DNA from: Biscogniauxia marginata
Lineage: Eukaryota > Ascomycota > Sordariomycetes > Xylariales > Xylariaceae
Length of the DNA: 64,000 nt
Assembly: GCA_022695795.1 (NCBI GenBank)
Contig: MU404117.1
Location: forward strand, 186,001-250,000
Reading direction: 5' to 3'
Part shown: piece by piece, positions 11,847 through 23,208 of the stretch
Layout of the letters: every line of letters begins with the position of its first letter
Position numbering within the stretch: position 1 is the first letter of the stretch
Notes under the pieces: model-generated
What the model was told of the DNA's origin: nothing
The model's database searches: none
Seen by the model: only the letters and a program-made list of their open reading frames with translations
Program-made: the position numbers and the translations under genes

Positions 11847-13278
11847 TGCCGGCCAGATCGCTGGCTTGAATGTTCTCCGAGTTGTCAACGAGCCGACCGC
11901 TGCTGCTCTGGCCTACGGTTTGGAGAAGGAGGCCGACCGCGTTGTGGCTGTCTACGATCTTGGTGGTGGTACCTTCGATATCTCTGTCCTCGAGATTCAG
12001 AACGGTGTCTTCGAGGTCAAGTCTACCAACGGTGACACCCACTTGGGTGGTGAAGATTTTGATATCCGACTAGTCCGCCACCTTGTTCAGCAGTTCAAGT
12101 CTGACTCTGGCATTGATCTGTCTGGCGACCGAATGGCTATCCAGAGAATTCGTGAGGCTGCTGAGAAGGCCAAGATCGAGCTGTCGTCGTCCCTCCAAAC
12201 CGATATCAGCCTTCCCTTCATCACTGCCGACGCCTCCGGCCCCAAGCACATTAACACCAAGATGACTCGATCTCAACTTGAGAGCATGATGGACCCTCTA
12301 ATCACCAAGACGATCGAGCCAGTACGCAAGGCCCTGAAAGACGCCAACCTCCAGGCCAAGGATATTCAGGAAGTTATTCTTGTCGGTGGTATGACGCGTA
12401 TGCCCAAGGTGTCCGAGTCAGTCAAGAACATTTTCGGTCGTGACCCTGCCAAATCTGTCAACCCGGATGAGGCTGTCGCAATTGGTGCTGCCATTCAAGG
12501 TGCTGTGCTGTCTGGTGAAGTTAAGGATCTGCTGCTCTTGGATGTTACCCCTCTATCCCTTGGTATCGAGACCCTCGGTGGTGTTTTCACACGGTTGATC
12601 AACCGCAATACCACCATCCCTACCAAGAAGTCTCAGGTCTTCTCAACGGCTGCTGATTTCCAGACGGCTGTCGAGATCAAGGTCTTCCAGGGAGAGCGTG
12701 AGCTTGTGAAGGACAACAAGCTGCTGGGCAACTTCCAGCTGGTTGGTATTCCTCCAGCTCACCGAGGTGTTCCCCAAATTGAGGTCACATTCGACATTGA
12801 CGCAGACTCGATTGTCCATGTCCACGCCAAGGACAAGAGCACCAACAAGGACCAGTCGATCACCATTGCCTCTGGATCCGGCTTGTCGGAATCGGAGATC
12901 GAGCAGATGGTTCAAGATTCCGAGAAGTATGCCGAGGCGGACAAGGAGCGGAAATCTGCTATTGAGGCAGCCAACCGTGCTGACAGCGTGCTGAACGACA
13001 CTGAGAAGGCCCTCAATGAATTTTCTGACAAACTCGACAAGCCCGAAGTGGAAGGCATCCGGGAGAAGATCACCGCCCTGCGAGAATTCGTTAGCAAGAG
13101 CCAAGCAGGCGAGGGTACCGCTACCGCCGAGGATATCAAGACGAAGACGGATGAGCTACAGATGGCTAGCTTGAACCTCTTCGACAAAATGCACAAGGCT
13201 CGTGCTGAGTCTGGCGAGCAGTCTGGCGAGCAGGCTGACAGCTCGGAATCCAAGCCTGAGGATGAGAAGAAGCCTTAA
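11053..13278 (+). CDS. SSC1: Mitochondrial Hsp70 chaperone (SSC1/mortalin type)
   Basis: Exons 11053-11079, 11156-11282, 11351-11416 and 11474-13278 give 674 residues, the usual length. The first exon is only nine codons (MLASRFSRA), the start of a mitochondrial targeting peptide that continues [11 protein letters not shown]. Mature protein features: [16 protein letters not shown] (ATP phosphate loop, split by intron 2), [48 protein letters not shown], and [10 protein letters not shown] in the nucleotide-binding domain. [19 protein letters not shown] marks the linker and start of the substrate-binding domain. The C-terminus is acidic and charged ([10 protein letters not shown]). It drives import through the TIM23 motor and folds matrix proteins. 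Introns cluster at the 5' end and codon use is strongly biased, both expected of a highly expressed gene. Confidence 0.98.
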
Positions 13279-13853
13279 ATACCCTGAGCACTCATAACTT
13301 CTCTTTGATTTGTGTCATATTCCTGGGCAGAGGTTTCGGTGATCGGCTTGGTGTTCCTGTACTTCAACTTGTATTTATATTTGCCGCTCTTCTCCAGTTA
13401 TGAGATGCTGCTACGGAGATCATGTCTTGATATACATTCGTGGGCGGAAGGCGTTCTGAGATAAGGGAAAAAGCTTGACCTACGAATTTAAGACATTTCA
13501 TGCGGTCGGCGGTGATGAATGGCATTGGGGGGCTAGCTCATGATGATTGAGACCTGTATATAAAACGTTTTTAAGAACCAAAACTAATACAAAAAACATC
13601 CCCCCTCAAGAAATCCCAAGTTTCCAATCCCGCCACTTATAAATTGAAAAGAACTATAGACACGACATGCATAGTATGAGCCCATTTACAGGTAAATCTA
13701 ACTTACCCCAGAACCTTGGCGGCTAGTCGTTGTTGCCTTTGGTGCATAATGATCATGATGATCCGTCATAGTCAGCTATGAATCGTGGGTAGTAATGGAG
13801 TTAGCAAAGATTGGACAATTTATATTGTAACAAATTCATCCCACGGGCTTTTC
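13279..13853. other. Intergenic region between convergent genes
   Basis: This contains the 3' UTRs of the Hsp70 gene (+) and the multicopper oxidase (-). No coding signal is seen. Confidence 0.5.
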
Positions 13854-16799
13854 TCAAGTATAGATTTCTGAATGATGAACATTACAAATATCGGAATTTT
13901 GTTGAGCCTTTTTGAAAGAAAGACAAGAGGGCACTAGGGGGTTGAAAAAATCGTTTAGGGGAGACTTACAATACGAAACAAATGCCTGTCCCTCGCTCAT
14001 ACCGCAGAAACCCTGGCTCTTCCTCCTCGTCTCGGGGTCCATGTTCGCGACTAGGTCGGCGAGATCGCCCGGCCGTTCGGCGAGGGAGAGAAACATGCCC
14101 CCTGAGAATCACTGGTTAGTTTTTGTGGTACAGTTTCTCTCTCTCCCCCTTCTTTCTCTGTCCTTTTCTCCCTCACCCCTTTTTTTTTTTCCTTTTCTCT
14201 TGTTGAATTTTACTCTTGAAAAGGGAGGGATTACGAGGGGAGGAAACTAGGCAGATCTGAGAAGAGGCTGGCTATATATAGCTGGAAACTAACCTTCCAT
14301 GTGCCACGCGACGTGGCAGTGCAGCGCCCAGAGCCCCGGGTTGTCGGCCGCGAACCGGATCACGACGTGGCTCTGCGCCGGCACGGTGACTGTGTCCCGG
14401 CGCATCGGGTTGTCGAGGTTCCACGTCGTGTCGGCCTCCGCCGCGCCGTAGTAGCCCTTGCCCCAGCCGACGACTTGGAATGTGTGGCCTGTGATGGATT
14501 AGTAGGGGAGTGGTGGTCGGGGCTTAGAGAGATGGGTAGGTGTACGACGGGAGAAGGAAAGGGGGAGGGGGGAAAGGAGAGATAGAAGATTGGAGGATTT
14601 CTGAGTCTGGCCGTATAGGTAGGTAAGTACCCAAGGTTATTCGTGATACGTACCACTGTGCTTACATGTTAGCATAGCCGTCTCGACTGGTTTCTTTTTT
14701 TTTTTTTTTTTTTCGTTCGTCTGAGGATAAAACCTACTGTAAATGCCACGGGTGTTCCATCGCGTCCCGCGAGTTGATGACGATCTGAGCGCCCTTGTCC
14801 GCGTCCGGGATCAGGAGCACCTGCTGGTTGAGCCCGAAGCCCCAGCTGTTATACGAGTTTGCCTCGTCCGCCGTGAAGCGCTGCTCCACTGCCTTCCAGA
14901 GAGTCGCGTTGTTCGGCAGCGGCGAGTAGGCCGTCTACGAATTATCTCCGTTCGTTAGGCCACTTCGATCATCTAATTTCCCTTCTCGTCATACCTATAT
15001 CAAGAAAAATAAAAGGGGGGTTTGGGAAGGGGGGGGGAGAGAAAAGAATACGACGCACTTTATTGATAAAGATCCGATTCACGTCCTGCGCCTGCCGGAA
15101 CGCGTACTCGAAGTAATGCATGTTCGCCTCGCTGACCTCGTACGCGGGGATCGGCCGCGCCGGCCGCGGCACGCCGAACGGCATGTCGTCACAGCCCTCC
15201 CAGACGTTGCCGCGCGCGCCGTTGTTGTCGACGCCGTAGGGGTTCGTCGTGTTGCCCGCGGCGCCGACGGGCGCGGCGTCGGCCGGCACGCCCTCGTACG
15301 ACAGCAGCCCGCGCGCCGCGTACCCGGCCGAGCCGGCGAGCCCCGCGCTCGTGTACGGCGCGTAGGGGAGGAAGCACGTGCGCGGCAGCGACGCGCGCAC
15401 GTGGTAGTTCCCCGGCTCCCGGTCCGCCGTCACGAGCACGGAGGCCCGCTGCCCCAGGTTCAGGTACACGCCCCGCGCCCCCGCGATCGGCTCGATCTCG
15501 ACCCCGTCCAGCTCGACGATCGTCAGCGTGTGGTTGTCGATGCTGACCCAGTACGAGAGGAAGCTCGACGCGTTGATGAGCCGGAGTCGTACCGTCTGCC
15601 CGGGCCGTATCTTCGTCGTGTAGAGCCTGCCGCCCGAGCAGGGCGGCCTGTCCGATGCCGCTGGTGGTGGGTACGTCGTCGAGTTCACGGCGCAGTCGTA
15701 TGTGTTTTGTCCGTTCAGCAGGATGTTGTCCGCGAGGGGCTCGACGCCCGATTCGAACGGGACCCATTTCGAGGTTGGGTTGAGGTAGCTCGTCAGTAGC
15801 TATACACGCCATTAGGATAAGGTCTGCGGTAAGTATCCAATGTTGGAGAGTGAGGCTAGATATAGGAGATACGACCGAGGGAGGGAGGGGAGGGCCGTCC
15901 AAACTCACAACAGACCCGTATGTGTGATAGACATCACTGACGAAGACTATCTTTTCGTCGTCCGTGTCCGGGACCATTTCCTCTGGATCATGAATTATCT
16001 ACCCAGCATTAGCCTCCTCCTTTCATGAATATTAAGCGAGGGAAGGATTCCCGACGATTGGACCATAAATGCCATCAGTATACTGCACCGAAAGGTGCGC
16101 GTGCCACCAGAATGTCCCTCGCTGGCCGGCGACCTGGAACTCGTACGTGAAGTTTTGGCCGGGGGGTATCCCGCATTGGGAGACGCCCGTCACGCCGTCC
16201 ATCCACGTCGTCCGCCTCTGATCGATGCCGTGCCAGTGTATGGTCGTGCTCCAGTTCGCCATCAGGTTGTTGACGTGCACCCTGATCGTGTCCCCCATGT
16301 TCGCCTCGATCAGCGGCCCCGGCGACTGGCCGTTGACCAAGATCATCGGCTTCTGGTACCCGTCTGGCGCTGCGTATGCCTGGGAGATGTTGAACACGTA
16401 CTCGCGCACCCGTGTCTCGTAGGATACCACGAAATCGGTGTCGAGCTCGAGCTCCTTCGTGTTGATGAGCTTGTCGATCGGCACGACCTCGAGGCTCTCT
16501 GGAATCCCGTAGTAACTGCTGTAGTTGAACGGCGCAGGCGCATATATGGTCTTGTATCGCGGCCATCCGAGACCCAGGCCGAGCCCCAACGCCAGTGCTA
16601 GGGCAGAGAAACAGAGGAGAGAGGCTACAAAGACGTAGAGCGGCACCGTCTTCCGTGGACGCTTTTCGGATGCGAAGGCAGGCAAGCTACTAGAGCTTTC
16701 CCACATCTTACTCATCCAAGATGGATCTGGCTGCCGATTGCTTTCGTGCTCATACATCAGCAACCCACTCGCGCTATTTGAAGAACGATGACCTCGCAT
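13854..16799 (-). CDS. Multicopper oxidase with N-terminal membrane anchor (laccase-like)
   Basis: Exons on the minus strand: 16799-16056, 15998-15909, 15799-15059, 14934-14738, a two-base exon 14655-14654, 14488-14294, and a last part from about 14099. A Lys/Arg-rich cytosolic head precedes one hydrophobic helix ([21 protein letters not shown]), so this looks like a type II membrane protein with its catalytic domain outside the cytosol. All four copper motifs are present: [34 protein letters not shown] and [12 protein letters not shown]; Met follows GG at the axial type 1 position. These suggest oxidation of phenols or metal ions with reduction of O2 to water. The HLHGH motif needs the two-base exon. 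The C-terminus is uncertain: after SQGFC either the frame runs on or a 68-base intron is removed, and both end at the same stop. GC at third positions is very high in the central exons. Confidence 0.85.
14489..14737 (-). other. Two introns flanking a two-nucleotide exon
   Basis: Reading on the minus strand: GTAGGT donor at 14737, a TGCTAACA branch point and CACAG acceptor ending at 14656, then TG (14655-14654), then a GTACGT donor at 14653, a CTACTAATC branch point and a CACAG acceptor ending at 14489. Both introns (82 and 165 bases) have complete signals. Without the TG, the frame breaks and the conserved copper ligands are lost. Confidence 0.7.
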
Positions 16800-17108
16800 C
16801 TTGGGGTATTGATAACAATGTACGAGGATGCATGGAATAACTCAGAGAAACTACCGAAGCCTCCTAGCAGCCGTGCGGCTAAAGCAAGGGAGACATGATC
16901 TACAAGCCAGATATCCGATGACGCGGAACGCGTTGTAGTGAGACATACGATGCAAAACTTACCTTACATACATACATCAATCCAAGACAGGTTCTTGATA
17001 CAATGAGATAATACCAAACTAAGAAATGCGGAATGGAACAGAGAATAAATCATTGGATTATTAGAGTATCTCTATTGGTATAAGTAGTCAAAAGACTACA
17101 CGGGTTAC
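16800..17108. other. Short intergenic region
   Basis: This separates the start of the multicopper oxidase from the 3' end of SRP68, both on the minus strand, so it must hold the oxidase promoter and the SRP68 3' UTR. No coding signal. Confidence 0.5.
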
Positions 17109-19065
17109 CTATCTGCCAAAACCAAACCACCCCTTCTTCTGAGGTGCAGCCTGGGCTGGTTCTTCTCGGGGTCCAGTAGCGACAGTTGGCGTCTTCCCGG
17201 GGTATTCGATGTAGTTCCAGGCGACGTCGAAGAACAAGGGCTTAACCGGGACAGGCTCAACTTTAGGTGGATAGTCCACCAAATTTGTCAAGTCTACACC
17301 TTCTGCCGGGTACTCGTTTAATCTCTGTACCAGAGGGGGGGGCTTAGCCTTCAAAGCCTTCGAGTTTGACTTTTCTCGCAGATTGTCTATCTCGACAATA
17401 GCACGGCATCTTTGCAATTCCCCCCTCAATAAGTTGTGAAGGAACTGGGTGTCGGCCTGTCGAATATCTATGTTACGGGGGGACGAGTCTGAAAAGGACG
17501 AATCCTGGTTGGAAAAGAAGCTGATAGATTGCTGGCATTGGTCGAATGCGTGTTTGGTGAGGGCTAAAGCATTCAGTGACTGCTTGCTCATTGAATGCGA
17601 GCGAGCAATGGAAAGACATCTGCGGAGCTTGGCATGAGATTTGAGACACACATGGGATGGGGAAACATCCAAACTTACTTGAGAGCTAGGAAGTAGCTGG
17701 CGGTCGCCTCCAACTGCTTAAGTAGGGTTTCATCTGCTGCAACACCAGGCAAATCCTTGATCGACTCGAGACTCTGCAAAGTTGAGTCGTAGAGAACAAC
17801 CTTCTCTTTCAGCCGTGCAATCTTCCTGCCAGGTGGCTCTATCTTCGGTTTCCGCGCAGTGGCCTCTTTCTTGGCTTTTCGAGTAGTATTAGGTGCAGAG
17901 TCGAGCAGAGCTCCGTCGTGCTCACCGCTCAGGACTCGGTTGCGACCAATCCTCCAGCTAATCATTTGATAGTTGACCGCGGTGCGAGTGATCTGAAGGC
18001 TCTGTATACGAAAGTCATTCTGAGATACGCCCTCCTCCTTTAGTTCGTCGATGGCGCGCTTAGTGGCATCTGCAGCATCCTGGCTGGCTATAAGTACTTC
18101 GTCATACGCTGCGGCCATCTCCTTCGGTAGCGTAACATCCGCAGAGGCCAACTTCTCGGCCAACTGAGCAATGGCAGAATCGGTCGATGCGAGGGCAAGG
18201 GCGATGGCCGCATCTTCGATTTTTACTTCTCGAGACCTCCATGTGATAGTCTGAGGCGCGTTTGGGGCGCCAACTTGGCCCTCGTGTGTATCCGAATCAC
18301 TCTCCTTCAGCAGGTCCGGCGCCAATCTGTTGACTTGAGAAACGAGTGCTTCATCCGAGGAAGGGAACGCTTTTCTAGCAATGGTTGGTATTGCCAGGGT
18401 GCGTGGAATCTTGCTCTGATATGCAGCGTATCGAATCGAGGGATCAATCGTCTCGGACAGGAGATCCTTGAATAGGTCTGCCTTGATAGACGTGGTAAGC
18501 GCATTGTAGATGATGCGCGCGGTTGAGTAGCTCCGCAAGCAAGGCTCCCAACTCTGTTTCTCGAACTGTGTGGCACCCCTGATCAGGGAGGCATAGGCTC
18601 GTGCTTCCAAGATGTCGATATCGTTGGCACCGCTTGCAGAGCTGTCGGACAAGAGTTCGGCGAGGTGCTCGGCCGTGCGGGCGCCTTTGTCGAGTCGCGA
18701 GATAATATGGGAGCGCGTTCGACCGGCGATGCCTTTTGCATCTATCGAGTGGGCGGCTTTGTATCGCATTGCATGTGCCCAAGCCCGCTCAGCCGTCAAC
18801 AGTACAAGATGAAGATATCTGAACTAGAGATTAGTGGGCCGGCAGAGGATGCGATGGGGCATTCGCGTACATACTCATGGTTTTCTGATATTTGCCCGGC
18901 CATCACAGCGCCCTTATTGCTAAACTTCCCTCTGTTCTTGGTCACGATATTCAGCTTCTTCCGTGACTTGTGTAGCTTCTTAGCCAGGAGTCGGTGGTAG
19001 GTGGTATAATCGCCATAGAGCAGGGCCTGGTTCCTTGCCGACACCACGAAATTGGTGATGTCCAT
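17109..19065 (-). CDS. SRP68: Signal recognition particle subunit SRP68
   Basis: Three minus-strand exons (19065-18875, 18818-17679, 17619-17109) give 613 residues, the normal size. The start MDITNFVVSARNQALLYGDYTTY followed by a Lys/Arg-rich RNA-binding helix (LLAKKLHKSRKKLNIVTK) is the N-terminal SRP-RNA-binding region. The first intron joins NHE to YLHLVLLTAERAWAHAM, a hallmark of the family, and the second joins LALK to CLSIARSHS. The C-terminus ends KKGWFGFGR, as in other fungal SRP68 proteins; the segment before it (PVKPLFFDVAWNYIEYP) is the expected SRP72-binding tail. With SRP72 it binds the SRP RNA and is needed for docking of ribosomes translating secretory proteins. The reading frame is open a little upstream of the chosen ATG but holds no earlier ATG. 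Confidence 0.95.
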
Positions 19066-19776
19066 GGTTTCGAGGTCGGTGTGGTTGAAGAATACCTCGA
19101 CGGCTGCCGCTCCTTGGATCCTGCTGATAGCCGCACCGCTAGAAAATCATCATTGATGAGGGTTTGGATTCCAATTCGACGTGGGTCAAGCGACGTGGGG
19201 AAGGTTGAGCTCCAAAGGTCCATTAGATACATGTCCTACCCATATAACCCCTCTAAATGCATGTAAGTGGGGTTCTAGGTAGGTTTTTTAGCCAGGCGCC
19301 GCAGCTTTGTGGCTGGTACATACCTATCTGCATTATCTACTATCGTTATCGGTTTGCTAGGTAAAATATTTATCATTTAGCTCGACTCTTGAAAATTATT
19401 AGAGCTCGTCATTAGCCTCTTACCTAAGTGAGTTTTCACACAACAGCATTGTTACCATAATATCGTCTCTATGCTAGTCGCATGGGACGGAACTTAGAGC
19501 TCTAGCGGAGTTGACGAGGCCATGAATGCGTTATGATTTGTTCCCTTGTACGTATACCTTACCTACGTCCCAGCTACCTGTTGTAAGAGGTCGCAAGATT
19601 TGCGCCGCAGGTTTCTCTCGTCTCAACTTGGCTGACGAATGACGAATACCTTCCTTGCCTTAAGCTCCTCGGTGATCCTTGCAATGCCCTGAGGAATCTG
19701 CTGGAATACCTAGTCGCGCTTCTTCGGATCGGGTATATTTATACGACCTGGCTTGTGATTTACACAACCCTCTCCA
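19066..19776. promoter_or_regulatory. Divergent promoter region of SRP68 and the PPR gene
   Basis: A 711-base gap lies between the starts of two divergently transcribed genes, so it should hold both promoters. A CCTAGGTAGG motif occurs near 19270-19285. No other defined element is visible. Confidence 0.5.
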
Positions 19777-22700
19777 ATGCTGGAGAAGACAGCCGCTAGC
19801 TTGGAACCGTGCGGCTTTCAACGAGTGCTCCCCGGTTCGACAAAGTCCTTGCGGGCTTCGAGACAACTCCATACGGCCTTTTGGCAGCATGGGGCCGCTA
19901 GAATTGAGCTTACCAGCGCCTGGCAAGCTCTAATGCATGGAACTACTCTTTGCAACATCGATTCTCACCCTGACCAAGAGAGGAACCCTACTCTGCGTGC
20001 CTCGGCTTTTCTTCTCGACTTTCTATATCCAAGCGGCGCCATTGCTCTCATGCGTCGTCTGACTCCGAATATTTCTGAACGCCCTGAGAATTTCCGTTAT
20101 GGAGCCCCCTTTTCGATAATCACCCCTCGCCTATTTACGTCTACCCCACGCCGTCAGGTCGAAGGCTCCAAATCCGAATCAGTGGCTGATAATGAAGAAT
20201 CTGAATCTCAAGACACTACTTCTCCACAAGAGCTCGACTCTTCGTCTAAGCTACCTGATGAAAGTAGTGAGGTTCTAATCTCGGAGGCTACTGTTGGTGA
20301 GGTGACCCCATCTCCTGATATAGAAACTGATGAGGCGCCCACCCAACTTGATACCGGCCCGGATGGAATGGAGAACTTAAAAATGGATGATCACGATCGC
20401 GTTGAGGCGCTCGAGAATGCCTTAGGGAGCGCTAAGTCTGAAGATGCTGATCGTGTATGGTATCTTTATAGAGGGCTTAATGAACAGTCTCAAGCCAACT
20501 ACCTCGGTCCAGTGCTAGTGTTTCTTTCGAAGACTGGGCGGATATCCGACTCGTGGAAAATTTCCGAGCTATTTCATAAGTTGGACTGGTCCCATTGGAA
20601 TGACTTCCTCTTTGTTGCAGGTATCGCTGCCGAAATCAACCTGCAGAATCTCGCCCGGGCCCTTGATATTTTTGTGAAAGGGCTAGGCCATGATACCTTG
20701 GATGTTTCCTCTTTGGTCGATGGGTTGGACTTATTGCTTGCCGCCTCATTGAGATCTCCTACCACAGATTTCTTGACCGATTTATGGAAACATTATCCCG
20801 AAATGAGCGCTAAGCTGGACCTTGAAGGCATTACTTCGGAACTAAAACATGTTGCCTCTGTCCCTGGTCTTGTCCAGAAAGCCATTAGCTTTCAAATATA
20901 TAGGGCAGAGAGAATTCGCGATCCGGAGACTACAGAGCTTGATCGTAAAGCATTGGAAACCCTGCAGAAAATTCTCGTCAGGAGGGCCCTTGTCTCATGC
21001 ACTGACGACGAGGTAATCCCTGTTCTTGAAGTCACAAAAGATCCAATGGCTTTCGAAGAGTTCTTACGGTCTGCGGTTTCTAATAATAGGAGAAGGCTCG
21101 CGACCGAGGTATACAAAATCTACCGTGAACTTCCAGGGTGCATCCCAAGCAGGAATGTTCTCTATGAAGTGTTCCGAGCCTACAACACTATGGATATACC
21201 GACGTATGCTAAGATCGCCGGTTTTGACCTACTTTGGGGCGATTGGCATCGATTTCATAATGGTCCTAGCCGGCGAGCATTCCAGAGGTATCTCGGGTAT
21301 TATGCGTCACGCGGGGAAAAGGAGCAAGTTTACATGCTTTGGACTAAATATATCGAAGCCACACGCGATGATATCGAATATCCTACTCTGCTCCAGGACG
21401 ACACTTTTGCGCATCTACTTCAGGTGCACGCAGTCCTTGGCGAAGTAGATGAGACTCAGCGTATATTTGACGACATCTCTAAAAAGTTCGGTATCAAGCC
21501 AAGTACGCGCTTATGGAACATTCTGCTAAACGCCCACGTTAAGGCAGGAGACTATGATGGCGCGATACAGACTTTCGATAACCTTACCGAGACGGGGACA
21601 GCAGACAGGTACAGCTACGGGACGCTGATGCAGATGGCTGGCAGAAGAGGAGACCTAGGCTTTACTGTGGATTTATACCGACGGGCACGCGCAAATGGCA
21701 TTCTAGCCAACGATGCAATGCTCAGCAGTCTCATCGATGCCTATTGTCAAAACGATCACTTCGCGGAAGCTCAGGATGTGTGCGTCCGCTCTGCAGAAAA
21801 GGGAATCGTAGCGACTCGTATGTGGAATAAGCTCCTTTACTATCACGCGCTTCGTCGTGATCTTGGAAGCATCAACAAACTGCTCAATCTCATGGTGGAA
21901 AAAGACATCCCTTACAACCAGTTTACCTACCAGCAGCTACTCCTAGGGCTCTCGCTGAGTCGGCAATCCCAGCATGCCCTCCGCCTACTCGCAGTCGCTA
22001 TTCAAGATGATGTTTTCAGAGTGACCCCTGAGCATTTCTACATTGTCATGGGCGCCTTGCTCAGGACTGGGGAGCCAGGGCCGGTGAAGCGCCTCCACAA
22101 GTTGATGAAGCAATATGGTTTCCCTAGCTCTTCTGGCACCCTATTCCGGTTCGCTCATGCTATTGGACAGTGGACCAAGCTGCCCCCGAGGCAAAGGTAT
22201 CGTATGACCGCAACGGAATGGCTTGGAGAGGCACTCCGTGCTTTCTATCAGATATATGGTCTTGGCGATCAGACCGAATTCAGCTTTGACCCATCTTCAC
22301 AGCCAAAACGTTCCCGGCCGAGCGACCTATTAAAGTCTGGGCCTGAGCAGTACCAGTTCGGTGCAATGGTCTATATGTTTACCCAATTCAAAGATTTTGT
22401 CCGCAGTAAAGAGCTGATCGACCTCTACCGTTATGTCTTCCAAGAGCGACAAGATCACGAAGAGATCTTGCCTGTTGCGATGCTTAATTCGGTTATGCTT
22501 GCAGACCTTCTAGACAAGCGTTACGATCGTGTCAAGGCAACATGGAAAGTTCTCTTCGACACAGCAAAGGTGGAAGCGCGGTCGAAAGATTACAACGAAG
22601 ATCTACCGCACACACCCAAGATATCACCCAAATATCGATACATCCTTTGTGGTGGGCTTAGAGTAATTCAGGAGACTTTTCTTGCTGAAGAAAATGCTGC

Positions 22701-23208
22701 TGGTATACAAGCCCTCATCAAGGATGTTCTTGCTGAAGGGTTTGCAATAGACAGCAAGAATTGGAACTACTATGTGCAGGTGCTTGTTCAGCTGAAACAG
22801 TATAAGGAGGCGTTCGTTACCTGCGAAAAGGTGCTCATGCCAAATTGGACCGGATGGTTCGTCGTCCGTACCAAGGAGAATGTGCGCAACAGACTACTTC
22901 TAGACGTCCGCCGGATGGGAGCATCTCCGCGATATCTTCGGCCGGTATCTGCCACGCTATATCGACTCGCGCAAGGATACATGGAGCTAGATCGCCTCGG
23001 ACCATGGTCTAGAGAGGCATCAAACATGACGCGGGATATTGATGCAGAGTGTATCCAAGCCGTCAGGGCTATTAAATCTATGATCCGGGTGCATTCGGAT
23101 CTCGAATACGAGATTTTTGGTCCACCCGAATTTATGGATATTGTTGATATCGATGGATCTGGCAGAGAGCATGCGAAAGAAACATGGGAAGAAGACCCTC
23201 TCCAATGA
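19777..23208 (+). CDS. Mitochondrial pentatricopeptide-repeat protein, CYA-5-like
   Basis: A single 1143-residue reading frame without introns. The N-terminus (MLEKTAASLEPCGFQRVLPG...LRASRQLHTAFWQHGA) is basic and hydroxylated, consistent with mitochondrial import. An acidic disordered segment (about residues 130-205) follows. From about residue 215 to the end, helical repeats resemble PPRs, most clearly TRLWNILLNAHVKAGDYDGA and the next units (SYGTLMQMAGRRGDLGFTVDLYRRA, LSSLIDAYCQNDHFAEAQDVC). The overall layout and N-terminal wording match Neurospora cya-5, which is required for expression of the mitochondrial cox1 mRNA. That assignment is by recall of the family, so I give no gene symbol. 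PPR proteins bind organellar RNA in sequence-specific fashion. Confidence 0.85.
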   Translation: MLEKTAASLEPCGFQRVLPGSTKSLRASRQLHTAFWQHGAARIELTSAWQALMHGTTLCNIDSHPDQERNPTLRASAFLLDFLYPSGAIALMRRLTPNISERPENFRYGAPFSIITPRLFTSTPRRQVEGSKSESVADNEESESQDTTSPQELDSSSKLPDESSEVLISEATVGEVTPSPDIETDEAPTQLDTGPDGMENLKMDDHDRVEALENALGSAKSEDADRVWYLYRGLNEQSQANYLGPVLVFLSKTGRISDSWKISELFHKLDWSHWNDFLFVAGIAAEINLQNLARALDIFVKGLGHDTLDVSSLVDGLDLLLAASLRSPTTDFLTDLWKHYPEMSAKLDLEGITSELKHVASVPGLVQKAISFQIYRAERIRDPETTELDRKALETLQKILVRRALVSCTDDEVIPVLEVTKDPMAFEEFLRSAVSNNRRRLATEVYKIYRELPGCIPSRNVLYEVFRAYNTMDIPTYAKIAGFDLLWGDWHRFHNGPSRRAFQRYLGYYASRGEKEQVYMLWTKYIEATRDDIEYPTLLQDDTFAHLLQVHAVLGEVDETQRIFDDISKKFGIKPSTRLWNILLNAHVKAGDYDGAIQTFDNLTETGTADRYSYGTLMQMAGRRGDLGFTVDLYRRARANGILANDAMLSSLIDAYCQNDHFAEAQDVCVRSAEKGIVATRMWNKLLYYHALRRDLGSINKLLNLMVEKDIPYNQFTYQQLLLGLSLSRQSQHALRLLAVAIQDDVFRVTPEHFYIVMGALLRTGEPGPVKRLHKLMKQYGFPSSSGTLFRFAHAIGQWTKLPPRQRYRMTATEWLGEALRAFYQIYGLGDQTEFSFDPSSQPKRSRPSDLLKSGPEQYQFGAMVYMFTQFKDFVRSKELIDLYRYVFQERQDHEEILPVAMLNSVMLADLLDKRYDRVKATWKVLFDTAKVEARSKDYNEDLPHTPKISPKYRYILCGGLRVIQETFLAEENAAGIQALIKDVLAEGFAIDSKNWNYYVQVLVQLKQYKEAFVTCEKVLMPNWTGWFVVRTKENVRNRLLLDVRRMGASPRYLRPVSATLYRLAQGYMELDRLGPWSREASNMTRDIDAECIQAVRAIKSMIRVHSDLEYEIFGPPEFMDIVDIDGSGREHAKETWEEDPLQ

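Noticed and set aside
15116..15799. Long plus-strand frame opposite the multicopper oxidase
   Set aside because: Antisense shadow of GC-rich exon 3, which carries clear oxidase sequence.
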